Source: Flavobacterium chilense (lineage in GTDB: Bacteria; Bacteroidota; Bacteroidia; Flavobacteriales; Flavobacteriaceae). Taken from it: a stretch of DNA of 64,000 bases. The notes beneath the pieces were generated by a model. It did no database searches and was not told the origin of the DNA. It saw nothing but the letters and a program-made list of their open reading frames with translations. The stretch spans positions 1 through 64,000 of the forward strand of contig NZ_LSYT01000009.1 in NCBI RefSeq assembly GCF_001602525.1, written 5' to 3'. Positions 8,736 to 17,449 of the stretch are shown here, piece after piece. The position numbers were made by a program, and so were the translations under genes. The first letter of the stretch is position 1. The number at the start of each line of letters is the position of its first letter.

Positions 8736-9776
8736 TTGAAATTAAAAAAAATCATTACAATAACTGCTGTTGCCGTAATCTCTGTTTTAATGATCTACGG
8801 ATTTATTTTAATTAATAAAATATTCAGTGCCAATACCAAATTCGAAGAAAAAGAATTGTACGTATATGTTCCAACAGGCGCTAATTATACTGATGTCAAA
8901 AAAATATTAGAACCTTACATCAAGAATTTTGACAATTTTGAAATGGTGGCAAGCAAAAGAAATTATCCTGAAAATGTAAAATCAGGTCGTTTTTTGCTTA
9001 AAAAAGACATGAATAATATCGATTTGGTTCGTGCTATGCGCTCAAATGTTCCCGTAAAATTGGCTTTTAATAATCAGGAACGTTTAGAGAATTTTGCAGG
9101 AAGAGTAGGTTCAGAAATAGAAGCGGATAGTTTATCATTAATGAAAGCATTCAAAGATCCTGCTTTTCTGGAAGCAAATGGTTTTAATGAAGAGAATGTG
9201 TTTGCCATGTTTATTCCAAATACCTATGAAATTTATTGGAATACTTCTGCAGAGAAGTTTCGCGATAAAATGATCAAGGAATATCATAATTTCTGGACAC
9301 CTGAAAGAATTGAAAAAGCCAAAAAACAAGGTTTAACTCCGGTTCAGGCTACTATTTTAGCATCTATTGTTCATAAAGAGTCAGTAAAAAAGGACGAGCG
9401 TCCGCGTATTGCCGGAGTATATTTAAATCGTCTGCGTTTAGAAATGCCATTACAGGCAGATCCAACCGTTATTTATGCCTTAAAATTAAGAGACAATAAT
9501 TTTGATCAGGTTATAAAAAGAGTATTCTATAACGATTTGGTAATGAAATCTCCATATAATACATATGTGAATATTGGACTTCCTCCGGGACCAATCGCGA
9601 TGCCGGATATTACTGCACTTGAGGCAGTTTTAAATCCGGAGAAAAACGATTACATTTATTTTTGTGCCAGTGTTGACCGTTTCGGATACCATGAATTTGC
9701 TTCGACTTTAGCAGAACATAATGTAAACGCAAAAAAATATTCAGACTGGATTGCCAGCCAGGGCGTAACAAGATAA
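8736..9776 (+). CDS. mltG: endolytic transglycosylase MltG
   Basis: MltG cuts nascent peptidoglycan strands inside the chain and so sets glycan length. The protein has 346 residues, with one transmembrane anchor (about 5-27) followed by a periplasmic YceG domain. The catalytic glutamate is Glu215 in ASIVHKES, followed by the family signature LQADPTVIYAL. The start is TTG at 8736; starting at the next ATG (residue 19) would cut the membrane anchor, so TTG is preferred. It begins 10 bases after the preceding acetyltransferase. Confidence 0.93.
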   Translation: MKLKKIITITAVAVISVLMIYGFILINKIFSANTKFEEKELYVYVPTGANYTDVKKILEPYIKNFDNFEMVASKRNYPENVKSGRFLLKKDMNNIDLVRAMRSNVPVKLAFNNQERLENFAGRVGSEIEADSLSLMKAFKDPAFLEANGFNEENVFAMFIPNTYEIYWNTSAEKFRDKMIKEYHNFWTPERIEKAKKQGLTPVQATILASIVHKESVKKDERPRIAGVYLNRLRLEMPLQADPTVIYALKLRDNNFDQVIKRVFYNDLVMKSPYNTYVNIGLPPGPIAMPDITALEAVLNPEKNDYIYFCASVDRFGYHEFASTLAEHNVNAKKYSDWIASQGVTR

Positions 9777-9808
9777 CTTTTCTATTCTAAAAGCAGAATA
9801 AAAAACTA

Positions 9809-9842
9809 AAAACCGCAGCAAAATTAGCTGCGGTTTTTTTAT
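9809..9842 (+). terminator. terminator after mltG
   Basis: aaccgcagc (9811-9819) pairs with gctgcggtt (9827-9835) and is followed by a T tract. It closes the dapF-mltG group. Confidence 0.85.
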
Positions 9843-10288
9843 TTTCCCGATCGTTTAATTTAATGCCATAATTTGTAAAAATGATTAGAAGAGAAACAAC
9901 TATTAAATTCTAAAATGAATTGTATTTTTTAAAGTCTTAAAATTGATTTTTTTTTTTAAAATTTTTAAGAATACGTTTTTTGAAAATGAACATGAAATGA
10001 AATCTAATTTTAGTTTTTTCTTCTAAAAATTATCTGAATCTTTTAAAATTGAAATTTAAAATCGTGTATAAAATTAAAAATATGTGTAGGTTTTATCTTC
10101 TTATTTTAACATATTTGATAAAAAAATGATAAAAGTGACTTTTTTTTTGTTTGTTTTTTTAGACTTTTAAAGCAAAATAGAGACTGAGGTTAAGCGCTGG
10201 AATACTGCATGAGTAAAGGGCTAAAGCAGGATTTTGAAATTCTTACAAACTTGTAAAGTGTTGATTTATAGCATTGTTTTGTATTTGT
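9843..10288. other. intergenic stretch without a gene, rich in A/T runs
   Basis: About 450 bases with long runs of T and A and no supported ORF or RNA gene. The last 120 bases are less AT-rich (around gactgaggttaagcgctgg) but I could not fold them into a tRNA or a known RNA. Confidence 0.6.
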
Positions 10289-10296
10289 TATCTTTG
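10289..10296 (+). promoter_or_regulatory. -7 promoter box before the lysozyme-like gene
   Basis: TATCTTTG matches TAnnTTTG, 49 bases before the start codon at 10346. Confidence 0.5.
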
Positions 10297-10345
10297 CACC
10301 GTAGAAATTTCAAAAAGGTGACAGCGTTTTGAAGAAAAACAATTT

Positions 10346-10993
10346 ATGATAAAGAAGTGGTATTTTTATGCGAGTTTGATCGTTATTATTACATTTTTAA
10401 GTTTGGGTTTTAAACCCTTTAATCTGGAAACCAAACCTTGGTTTTTAATAGAAAAAACAGATGGATCCGAATACTTATTTCCATCGCAAAAAGAGGATGA
10501 TTATCCTGAATTAAAAAAAGTAAATGTCATATTTACAGAAAAGCGCCTTATAAGCTTCAAAGAAGCGGTTGCTTTTAAAGAGTCTCAAGGAAAATACCGA
10601 TTGGTAAATTCACTTGGTTATATGGGAAAATATCAATTTGGCCCTCAAGCCTTACGATCGGTTGGTATTCATAATGACAAAGCCTTTTTAAAAGATCCTG
10701 CCTTACAAGAAAAAGCATTTGTTGCTTTATTATCCAAAAATAAATGGATTTTACGCAATGAAATCGAAAGGTATGAAGGAAAAATTATCAATGGTGTTCA
10801 AATTACCGAATCGGGTATTTTAGCTGCTGCACATCTTGGAGGAGCTGGTTCAGTCAAAAACTTTTTCAAAAACAATGGAAGTAGACATTTTAGAGATGCC
10901 TATGGAACTTCATTAAAAAGTTACATGAGAGATTTTGGTGGTTATGATTTATCACATATTGAAGCAGATAATAATGCTACAATAGAAGATTAA
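10346..10993 (+). CDS. membrane-anchored lysozyme/transglycosylase-like protein
   Basis: This 215-residue protein has an N-terminal hydrophobic signal or anchor (residues 7-22) and an exported domain. A lysozyme-like pattern is visible: AFKESQGKYRLVN (putative catalytic Glu in KES), then LGYMGKYQFG, and later GILAAAHLGGAG. The E-S-x-G and Y-Q-F-G spacing is like that of small transglycosylase and phage-type lysozyme domains. I infer a peptidoglycan-acting role. The exact family is not certain and substrate cleavage is unproven. The gene is alone, with its own -7 box and a strong terminator. Confidence 0.7.
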   Translation: MIKKWYFYASLIVIITFLSLGFKPFNLETKPWFLIEKTDGSEYLFPSQKEDDYPELKKVNVIFTEKRLISFKEAVAFKESQGKYRLVNSLGYMGKYQFGPQALRSVGIHNDKAFLKDPALQEKAFVALLSKNKWILRNEIERYEGKIINGVQITESGILAAAHLGGAGSVKNFFKNNGSRHFRDAYGTSLKSYMRDFGGYDLSHIEADNNATIED

Positions 10994-11004
10994 AGAGTGA
11001 CAAA

Positions 11005-11043
11005 GCATAAAAAAATCCCGATTTATTCGGGATTTTTTTATGC
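11005..11043. terminator. bidirectional terminator between convergent genes
   Basis: A perfect inverted repeat, gcataaaaaaatcccga against tcgggatttttttatgc, with a five-base loop. It carries A and T tracts that serve the lysozyme-like gene on plus and the mutase operon on minus. It ends only four bases before the mutase stop codon. Confidence 0.9.
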
Positions 11044-11046
11044 TTT

Positions 11047-13200
11047 TTAATCAATGAGGATTTCTAAAATTTTGATAGCCGCTTCGCTGATTTTGGTTCC
11101 GGGACCAAATACGGCTACTGCTCCGGCATCAAATAGAAACTGATAATCCTGAGCCGGAATTACACCGCCAACAATTACCATAATATCTTCTCGTCCGTGT
11201 TTTTTTAGTTCTTCAATAACTTGTGGAACTAATGTTTTATGACCTGCAGCCAATGATGAAACACCTAGTATATGTACATCATTCTCTACCGCTTGTTTTG
11301 CTGCTTCGGCAGGAGTTTGGAAAAGTGGACCAATGTCAACATCAAAGCCAACATCAGCATAACCTGTTGCTACTACTTTTGCGCCACGATCATGTCCGTC
11401 TTGTCCCATTTTGGCAATCATAATCCTCGGACGTCTTCCTTCCTGTTTAGCAAAAACATCTGCCAGTTGTTTTGCTTTCTCAAAATACTCGTCATTTTTT
11501 ATTGCTGCACTATACACACCGCTAAAGGATTTAATTTGTGCTTTGAATCTGCCAAAGATACTTTCAAGAGCATCACTTATCTCGCCTAAAGTAGCCCTGT
11601 TTCGGGCAGCCTCAACGGCAATTTCTAATAAGTTTCCCTGACCGGTTTTAGCACAAAGAATTAATTTTTCGAGTGATTGATTTACTTTATCAGTATCTCT
11701 GTTTGCTTTTATAGATTGAAGTCTTTCAATTTGTTGCTTACGGACCATTTGGTTATCCACATCCAAAATATGCAACGGATCTTCTTTTTCTAACCTAAAT
11801 TGATTTACACCCACAATAATATCCTGACCACTATCAATTCGGGCTTGTTTTCGGGCTGCAGCTTCCTCAATTCTTAGTTTAGGGATTCCTGCTTCGATAG
11901 CTTTTGTCATTCCGCCTAATTCTTCCACCTCTTCAATTAGTTTCCAGGTGTTTTCCAGAATTTCATTGGTCAGACTCTCAACATAATAACTACCAGCCCA
12001 TGGATCTACTGTTTTTGTGATTTTAGTTTCTTCCTGTAAAAATATCTGTGTGTTACGGGCAATTCTAGCCGAAAAATCAGTTGGTAAAGCAATAGCTTCA
12101 TCAAGTGCATTGGTGTGTAAAGACTGAGTTCCGCCAAAAGCAGCTGCAGTGGCTTCAATACACGTTCTGGCTACATTGTTAAAAGGATCTTGCTCTGTTA
12201 AACTCCAACCACTAGTCTGGCAATGCGTTCTTAATGCTAAAGATTTATCACTTTTTGGATTAAACTGCTGAATTAGTTTTGCCCAAATCATTCGACCGGC
12301 TCTCATTTTGGCAATTTCCATGAAATGGTTCATTCCAATGGCCCAAAAGAAAGAAAGGCGAGGAGCAAATTCATCAATTGTCATTCCGGTTGATAATCCG
12401 GTTCTGATATATTCTAAACCATCTGCTAATGTGTAAGCCAATTCAATATCTGCGGTTGCTCCCGCTTCCTGCATATGATATCCTGAAATAGAAATAGAAT
12501 TGAATTTGGGCATTTTTTTGCTCGTAAATTCAAATATATCTGCAATGATTTTCATCGAAGGTGTTGGTGGATAAATATAGGTATTACGCACCATAAACTC
12601 TTTTAAAATGTCATTTTGAATGGTTCCTGATAATTTTCCTAAAGCTACTCCTTGTTCTTCGGCAGCAACTATATAAAATGCCATAATAGGTAAAACAGCT
12701 CCATTCATAGTCATGGATACTGACATTTCATCCAACGGGATCTGATTAAACAATACTTTCATGTCTTCGACAGAATCGATCGCAACTCCGGCTTTTCCAA
12801 CATCGCCAACCACTCTTTCGTGATCAGAATCATAACCACGATGTGTAGGCAAGTCAAAAGCAATAGAAAGTCCTTTTTGTCCGGCAGCTAAATTTCTTCT
12901 GTAAAAAGCATTACTTTCTTCGGCAGTTGAGAATCCGGCATATTGACGAATGGTCCACGGACGTCTTACGTACATTGTAGCGTATGGTCCGCGAAGATTT
13001 GGTGCAAATCCTGCTCCAAAATCCAGAAACTCTAAATCCTCTATGTCTTTTTCAGAATAGTTTTTTTTAAGCTCAATCCCTTCAGCTGTAGTGAAGTTTT
13101 GAGTTGTAGAATTTGAGTGATGAGTTTGTTTGCCTGACTCATGACTTTTAACTTCTAAATTTATATGTTTTAGGTCTTTTCTTATCATAGAAGTACTCAT
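11047..13200 (-). CDS. scpA: methylmalonyl-CoA mutase, large subunit
   Basis: This B12-dependent subunit interconverts succinyl-CoA and R-methylmalonyl-CoA, linking propionate metabolism to the TCA cycle. At 717 residues it has a substrate-binding TIM barrel (about 60-560) and a C-terminal cobalamin-binding domain with GQDGHDRG near residue 600 (the D-x-H-x-x-G motif whose His coordinates cobalt), plus GVSSLAAGH and the VVGG motif. It lies 34 bases after the small-subunit gene. The alias mutB is also used. Confidence 0.96.
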   Translation of the reverse strand: MSTSMIRKDLKHINLEVKSHESGKQTHHSNSTTQNFTTAEGIELKKNYSEKDIEDLEFLDFGAGFAPNLRGPYATMYVRRPWTIRQYAGFSTAEESNAFYRRNLAAGQKGLSIAFDLPTHRGYDSDHERVVGDVGKAGVAIDSVEDMKVLFNQIPLDEMSVSMTMNGAVLPIMAFYIVAAEEQGVALGKLSGTIQNDILKEFMVRNTYIYPPTPSMKIIADIFEFTSKKMPKFNSISISGYHMQEAGATADIELAYTLADGLEYIRTGLSTGMTIDEFAPRLSFFWAIGMNHFMEIAKMRAGRMIWAKLIQQFNPKSDKSLALRTHCQTSGWSLTEQDPFNNVARTCIEATAAAFGGTQSLHTNALDEAIALPTDFSARIARNTQIFLQEETKITKTVDPWAGSYYVESLTNEILENTWKLIEEVEELGGMTKAIEAGIPKLRIEEAAARKQARIDSGQDIIVGVNQFRLEKEDPLHILDVDNQMVRKQQIERLQSIKANRDTDKVNQSLEKLILCAKTGQGNLLEIAVEAARNRATLGEISDALESIFGRFKAQIKSFSGVYSAAIKNDEYFEKAKQLADVFAKQEGRRPRIMIAKMGQDGHDRGAKVVATGYADVGFDVDIGPLFQTPAEAAKQAVENDVHILGVSSLAAGHKTLVPQVIEELKKHGREDIMVIVGGVIPAQDYQFLFDAGAVAVFGPGTKISEAAIKILEILID

Positions 13201-13234
13201 TTGAGTAGATTATATTTAATTACTTAGAAAAAAG

Positions 13235-14599
13235 TTATTCAAGTTCCAGTCGTTCTTGTTCCAGTTTTTCAGCAAGTCTTTTTTCTATTATGGGTGTAAT
13301 TAATGTTTTTCTCGGTTTTATTTTCACAAACGGAAACAATTCGAGGTCATGTTTCATTTTGTCTTCTTTATTAGGGTATTTATTTGTCCCTAATAATACT
13401 TCTTTTTTAGAATCGAATAATTCTTGTTCTTTTGCGGCACTTTCCTGAATTTTCTTTTTGATTATTCCATCGTTTAAAAGCTTCAGGAAACCACCATTAG
13501 CTTCAATATCTTTGAATAAATTTAAACTTTTTTCTGCCAGTTGCATGGTCAGACTTTCGATATAATAACTTCCATCTGAAGGATTGTTGACTTTGTCAAA
13601 ATAACTTTCATGTTTTAAAATCAATAATTGATTTCGTGCAATTCTGTCGCCAAATTCATTGTCTTTATGATATAAGGAATCATAAGGTAAATTTGCAACA
13701 GCATCAGCGCCTCCTAAAATGGCCGACATACATTCTGTAGTAGTACGCAGCATATTAACATTATAATCGTAAATCGTTTTATTACGTTTAGTAGGTGTTA
13801 CTAAAAAATGACAGGTTATGTCCGGATTATATTCAGCGGCAATTATTTTAAAAAGCATTCGTAAAGCACGAAGTTTTGCAATTTCAAAGAAATAATTTGT
13901 TCCAACTGAAATTTGAAAAACAATTGGTTTTGTAATAGATGGTAAACGGTTCAGATACTCATTTGCGTGCGCTAAACTATAAGCAATTTGCTGCGTAATG
14001 TTAGCACCTGCATTTTGGTATAATCCTAAATCAACGCTTAATAATGGAAGGTTGGTTGTGGCTTTTGAAATGTTTTCTAGCGTTTCAAAATTATTTTTAT
14101 CAGAGGTTGTAAACCAGTTTCCTTCTTTTGCGAAATAACCAATAGGATCAATATTGCAATAAAAAACGGCTTTTTTCCGGATAGAAATTGTGTCCAGTAA
14201 TTTTACGAAATCGATTGAAATAAAAGTCAAATTAAAGTAAACGATTCTGTTTTCTAAAGGAAGTTTTTCTAATAATTTTTGAATATCAGTTTTTTCGTTC
14301 TGAATAGTAAAACGCAAACTTTCAGCACCTCTTTCAATAGTGTTAATTGCTCTTTGAATCGATTTATCGATATCGTGTACAAAAATGTTTTGGCAAATTT
14401 TAAAGTTTGAAACCTCTGTTTTTACAGTTGCAGCTTTTGAAAATTCATCTCTGTGATAAAATGGTTTAACCTGAATATCTTCCGGAGAATTCCAAATTAC
14501 AGTTTCGTTATAATCAGCTCCATCTAATTCAAACTGAATTTTTTGTTTCCATTGTTTGGATGAAATTGGACTAAAATTGTCGAATAGGTTAGTAGCCAT
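13235..14599 (-). CDS. mutA: methylmalonyl-CoA mutase, small subunit
   Basis: This is the catalytically inactive partner of the heterodimeric mutase (454 residues). It has the TIM-barrel half only, with recognisable mutase segments such as DRIARNQLLILKHESYF and DGSYYIESLT, and lacks the cobalamin motif D-x-H-x-x-G. I chose ATG 14599 (MATNLFDNF). The longer frame from 14647 would start inside the end of the ftsB-like gene, whereas 14599 leaves a clean 16-base gap. The two mutase subunits, the ftsB-like gene and udk are a same-strand group. Confidence 0.94.
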   Translation of the reverse strand: MATNLFDNFSPISSKQWKQKIQFELDGADYNETVIWNSPEDIQVKPFYHRDEFSKAATVKTEVSNFKICQNIFVHDIDKSIQRAINTIERGAESLRFTIQNEKTDIQKLLEKLPLENRIVYFNLTFISIDFVKLLDTISIRKKAVFYCNIDPIGYFAKEGNWFTTSDKNNFETLENISKATTNLPLLSVDLGLYQNAGANITQQIAYSLAHANEYLNRLPSITKPIVFQISVGTNYFFEIAKLRALRMLFKIIAAEYNPDITCHFLVTPTKRNKTIYDYNVNMLRTTTECMSAILGGADAVANLPYDSLYHKDNEFGDRIARNQLLILKHESYFDKVNNPSDGSYYIESLTMQLAEKSLNLFKDIEANGGFLKLLNDGIIKKKIQESAAKEQELFDSKKEVLLGTNKYPNKEDKMKHDLELFPFVKIKPRKTLITPIIEKRLAEKLEQERLELE

Positions 14600-14615
14600 T
14601 GGGTATTTTTTCTGG

Positions 14616-14942
14616 TTATTCTTTATCTTGAATGGTGTCTCCTTCAAATTGAATGATGTAAATATCTTCGCTGTCTTTTTTCATAAAGTACTTTTCGCGG
14701 GCATATTTTTCTATTTGTTCAGGATTTTTGAGCTGCTTGATTTGCTCTTCGTCTTTTTTGATCTCTTTTTGGAAATATTTTTTATTATCCTGCAACTCAT
14801 TGATTTGATGGTCTAAAAAACGGTGATCAAAATAAGAATAATTGTCTAAAAATAACATCCAGACCACAAAAAAAAGCAATACCCAAACATACTTATTGCT
14901 CAGGAATTTAAACCATCGTTTGTCTTTATATGGATTTGTCAT
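14616..14942 (-). CDS. FtsB/DivIC-family septum formation protein
   Basis: A 108-residue bitopic membrane protein: a short cytoplasmic N terminus, one transmembrane helix (about 17-34, VWVLLFFVVWMLFL) and a periplasmic coiled coil rich in Lys, Glu and Gln (about 40-85). It ends in the FtsB/DivIC pattern AREKYFMKKDSEDIYII. FtsB-type proteins bridge FtsL and FtsQ in the divisome. Its place between udk and the mutase genes is consistent with its counterpart in other flavobacteria as I recall it. Confidence 0.9.
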   Translation of the reverse strand: MTNPYKDKRWFKFLSNKYVWVLLFFVVWMLFLDNYSYFDHRFLDHQINELQDNKKYFQKEIKKDEEQIKQLKNPEQIEKYAREKYFMKKDSEDIYIIQFEGDTIQDKE

Positions 14943-14965
14943 TCTCTTAGTTTTAGTTTAATCCG

Positions 14966-15565
14966 TTATTTTTTAAATTTTATAGTTTCAACTATCGATA
15001 ATAATTCATTGAATTGCTTTTGCATTGATGAATTATCCTTGCTGTCAAATTTTAAATCAAGATCATGAATTTTTTCATTTCTTTCAATGAATAATCTCCC
15101 TTTTTTTATAGTGTCGATCTCAGTATTATTTGAGTAATCATATTGATATAAAAAATAGGAATATTTTCGGTTTTTAATTACAGTATCTTTTAATGGGACA
15201 ACAATCTCATAATTTTTGTTATTCCCCTGAGAAAAAAACTTGTTTTGTTTTCTGATCTCTTTCAAAATAACTTTTTTATAATCTTTGTTGTCCTTATTTT
15301 CAATTATGCTGTTACTAATAGTAACTCCTTTTCTTTCCCTGAAATTTTTCTTATTTGAGTAAAAAGAAAAGGAATAAATGTCTGAGTCTCCTTTTGAAAT
15401 TAATTGACGATCAGGAAATTTGGTCAAATTATATTCTCCCAGATTAATAGAATCAATTATAAACTCATTAGGTACAGTAAGACTAAAATATTTATTACTG
15501 AAGGATTTATATCTTGTGCATCCCAATACAAAAAGTAATAAAATGTAAAAAATAAATCGTTTCAT
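14966..15565 (-). CDS. putative lipoprotein of unknown function
   Basis: I do not recognise this 199-residue protein. It has a lipoprotein signal peptide with a clear lipobox (FVLGC, Cys at residue 16). The mature part is charged, rich in Lys, Asn and Asp, with a PsbP-like feel (FSLTVPNEF near the start, a final amphipathic helix ending TIKFKK), but no catalytic motif. It lies 23 bases before the ftsB-like gene, within the udk group. Confidence 0.75.
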   Translation of the reverse strand: MKRFIFYILLLFVLGCTRYKSFSNKYFSLTVPNEFIIDSINLGEYNLTKFPDRQLISKGDSDIYSFSFYSNKKNFRERKGVTISNSIIENKDNKDYKKVILKEIRKQNKFFSQGNNKNYEIVVPLKDTVIKNRKYSYFLYQYDYSNNTEIDTIKKGRLFIERNEKIHDLDLKFDSKDNSSMQKQFNELLSIVETIKFKK

Positions 15566-15626
15566 TGTTTTGCAACAGATTTTTCTTAAATGTAACTAGA
15601 AATATGAGTTAAATTTACAATAAATA

Positions 15627-16235
15627 TTATGAAATACGTTGATTAATTACTGCACGAACAACATCAATTGCTACCGTGTTGTATTTGTCATTTGGAATAA
15701 TAATGTCTGCAAAAGCTTTTGATGGTTCTATAAATTGCTCATGCATAGGTTTTAATGTGTTTTGATAACGTGTTAAAACCTCATCAATATCACGTCCGCG
15801 TTCAGAAATATCTCTTTTTAAACGACGAATTAATCTTTCGTCAGAATCAGCATGAACATATATTTTAATGTCAAAAAGTTCGCGTAATTCCGGATTCGTT
15901 AAAATTAAGATTCCTTCCACAATCATTACCTTTCTTGGGTGTGTTGATACCGTATCGTCAGTTCTGTTATGTTGTATAAACGAATAAACCGGCTGATCTA
16001 TTGTTTCGCCTGCTTTTAAAGCCTTAAGATGCTTTACCAATAATTCAAAATCAATGGCACGCGGATGATCGAAATTTATTAATGCTCTTTCGTCAAAAGA
16101 CAAATTGGTTGTTTCTTTATAATACGAATCCTGAGAAATTACCCCAACTTCAGTATCCGGCAATTCGTTCATGATTTGATGTACTACTGTAGTTTTTCCA
16201 CTTCCTGTTCCTCCTGCAAGTCCAATAATGAGCAT
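15627..16235 (-). CDS. udk: uridine kinase
   Basis: The enzyme phosphorylates uridine and cytidine using ATP or GTP (pyrimidine salvage). The 202-residue form starting at ATG 16235 (MLIIGLAGG) is chosen: the longer frame to 16265 runs into a minus-strand -7 box (16263-16270). The P-loop GGTGSGKT is at residues 7-14. Further family motifs are ISQDSYYK, NFDHPRAIDF and the lid RDISERGRD. It is the first gene of the minus-strand group that includes the ftsB-like and mutase genes. Confidence 0.96.
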   Translation of the reverse strand: MLIIGLAGGTGSGKTTVVHQIMNELPDTEVGVISQDSYYKETTNLSFDERALINFDHPRAIDFELLVKHLKALKAGETIDQPVYSFIQHNRTDDTVSTHPRKVMIVEGILILTNPELRELFDIKIYVHADSDERLIRRLKRDISERGRDIDEVLTRYQNTLKPMHEQFIEPSKAFADIIIPNDKYNTVAIDVVRAVINQRIS

Positions 16236-16262
16236 AAAATTTGATGTTATATATTTGTTCGG

Positions 16263-16270
16263 CAAAAATA
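16263..16270 (-). promoter_or_regulatory. -7 promoter box for udk
   Basis: On the minus strand it reads TATTTTTG, a match to TAnnTTTG, 27 bases before the chosen ATG. It overlaps the first codons of the longer frame and so argues for the shorter start. Confidence 0.6.
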
Positions 16271-16400
16271 ATAATTTAACTGAATTGTGTAAGCATATTA
16301 ACGTATTTAAACCAGATAAGTGATAGAAGTAAATTTAAGCAAACAGATGTTTAAGCAATTCATTACTTCGTTGAAATTATATTACTTATATGGCAAAAAC

Positions 16401-16434
16401 ATAAAAAAATCCCGAAAGCAGTACTTTCGGGATT
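16401..16434 (-). terminator. terminator after the dienoyl-CoA-reductase-like gene
   Basis: aatcccgaaag pairs perfectly with ctttcgggatt around a five-base loop. On the minus strand the stem runs into TTTTTTTATG. Confidence 0.85.
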
Positions 16435-16489
16435 TCGCGCAATCAGTATAGTTTTAATAAAATATTCTGAATTTAGTAAGCACGTAAAA

Positions 16490-17371
16490 TTATTTATTCT
16501 TTTTAGCTTTTATCATCATTTCCAGCTGATCCCAAAGCTCTTCCGGGATTGCTTCCAGTAAGTTGAATTGTCCGGCACCTTTTAGCCATTCGCCACCATC
16601 AATAGTAATCACATCACCATTTACATAAGCTGAAAAATCAGAAACTAAATAAGCCGCAAGATTGGCTAATTCCTGATGATCACCTACACGTTTTAAAGGA
16701 ACTTTTTTTGCCATGTCGAACTTTTCAGAAAGATCTCCCGGTAATAATCTGTCCCAGGCTCCTTTTGTCGGGAATGGTCCCGGAGCGATGGCATTAGAAC
16801 GAATTCCGTATTTTGCCCATTCTACAGCAAGACTACGTGTCATGGCCAAAACTCCTGCTTTTGCAGTTGCGCTTGGTACCACATAAGCAGATCCTGTCCA
16901 GGCATAAGTAGTTACAATATTTAAAATAGTAGCTGATGTTTGTTTGCTGTCGATCCAGTGTTTTCCAAAAGCCAGAGTACAGTTTTTAGAACCTTTTAAT
17001 ACGATATCTATAACAGTATCAAATGCATTGGCAGATAAACGTTCTGTAGGAGAAATGAAATTTCCGGCAGCATTGTTTAATAAAACATCAACTTTGCCAA
17101 AAGTTTTTAAAACTTCCTGAAGCATGTTTTCTACTTCTTCATAATGACGAACGTCACATTGAAGCGGTAAACATTTGCCTCCTGTTTCTGTTTCAAGTTC
17201 TGTAGCAGTGTTTTTTAGCTTTTCTAAATCTCTTGAAGTAATAGCTACCTGAGCACCTAATTCTAAGAAATATTTAGTCATTGCTTTTCCTAAACCACTT
17301 CCGCCGCCTGTAACGACAATGACCTTACCTTTTAAAGCGTCATCTCTCAACATTTTATCTGTATAGCTCAT
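16490..17371 (-). CDS. SDR oxidoreductase, 2,4-dienoyl-CoA reductase-like
   Basis: This 293-residue short-chain dehydrogenase looks closer to mitochondrial-type 2,4-dienoyl-CoA reductase (DECR) than to FabG. It has the cofactor motif TGGGSGLG, then NNAAGNFISPTERLS, TYAWTGSAYVVPSATAKAG, and APGPFPTKGA, all close to the DECR pattern. As in DECR, the classical Y-x3-K is replaced by S-x3-K (SATAK), with the working Tyr likely the one in TYAWTG. Such enzymes use NADPH to reduce dienoyl-CoA during oxidation of unsaturated fatty acids. The substrate here is inferred. Confidence 0.85.
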   Translation of the reverse strand: MSYTDKMLRDDALKGKVIVVTGGGSGLGKAMTKYFLELGAQVAITSRDLEKLKNTATELETETGGKCLPLQCDVRHYEEVENMLQEVLKTFGKVDVLLNNAAGNFISPTERLSANAFDTVIDIVLKGSKNCTLAFGKHWIDSKQTSATILNIVTTYAWTGSAYVVPSATAKAGVLAMTRSLAVEWAKYGIRSNAIAPGPFPTKGAWDRLLPGDLSEKFDMAKKVPLKRVGDHQELANLAAYLVSDFSAYVNGDVITIDGGEWLKGAGQFNLLEAIPEELWDQLEMMIKAKKNK

Positions 17372-17449
17372 ATTTTTCTCTTTTTTATTACAATATTAAT
17401 TAAATAAATAGGATGCACGCATAATAATGTTATAAAATTTTAATAAACT

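Noticed and set aside
9843..10288. Possible small RNA in the A/T-rich gap
   Set aside because: No stable conserved fold or tRNA features could be seen; only a promoter box for the next gene.
11223..11641. Three overlapping plus-strand frames inside the mutase large subunit
   Set aside because: They are antisense shadows of the B12-binding domain.
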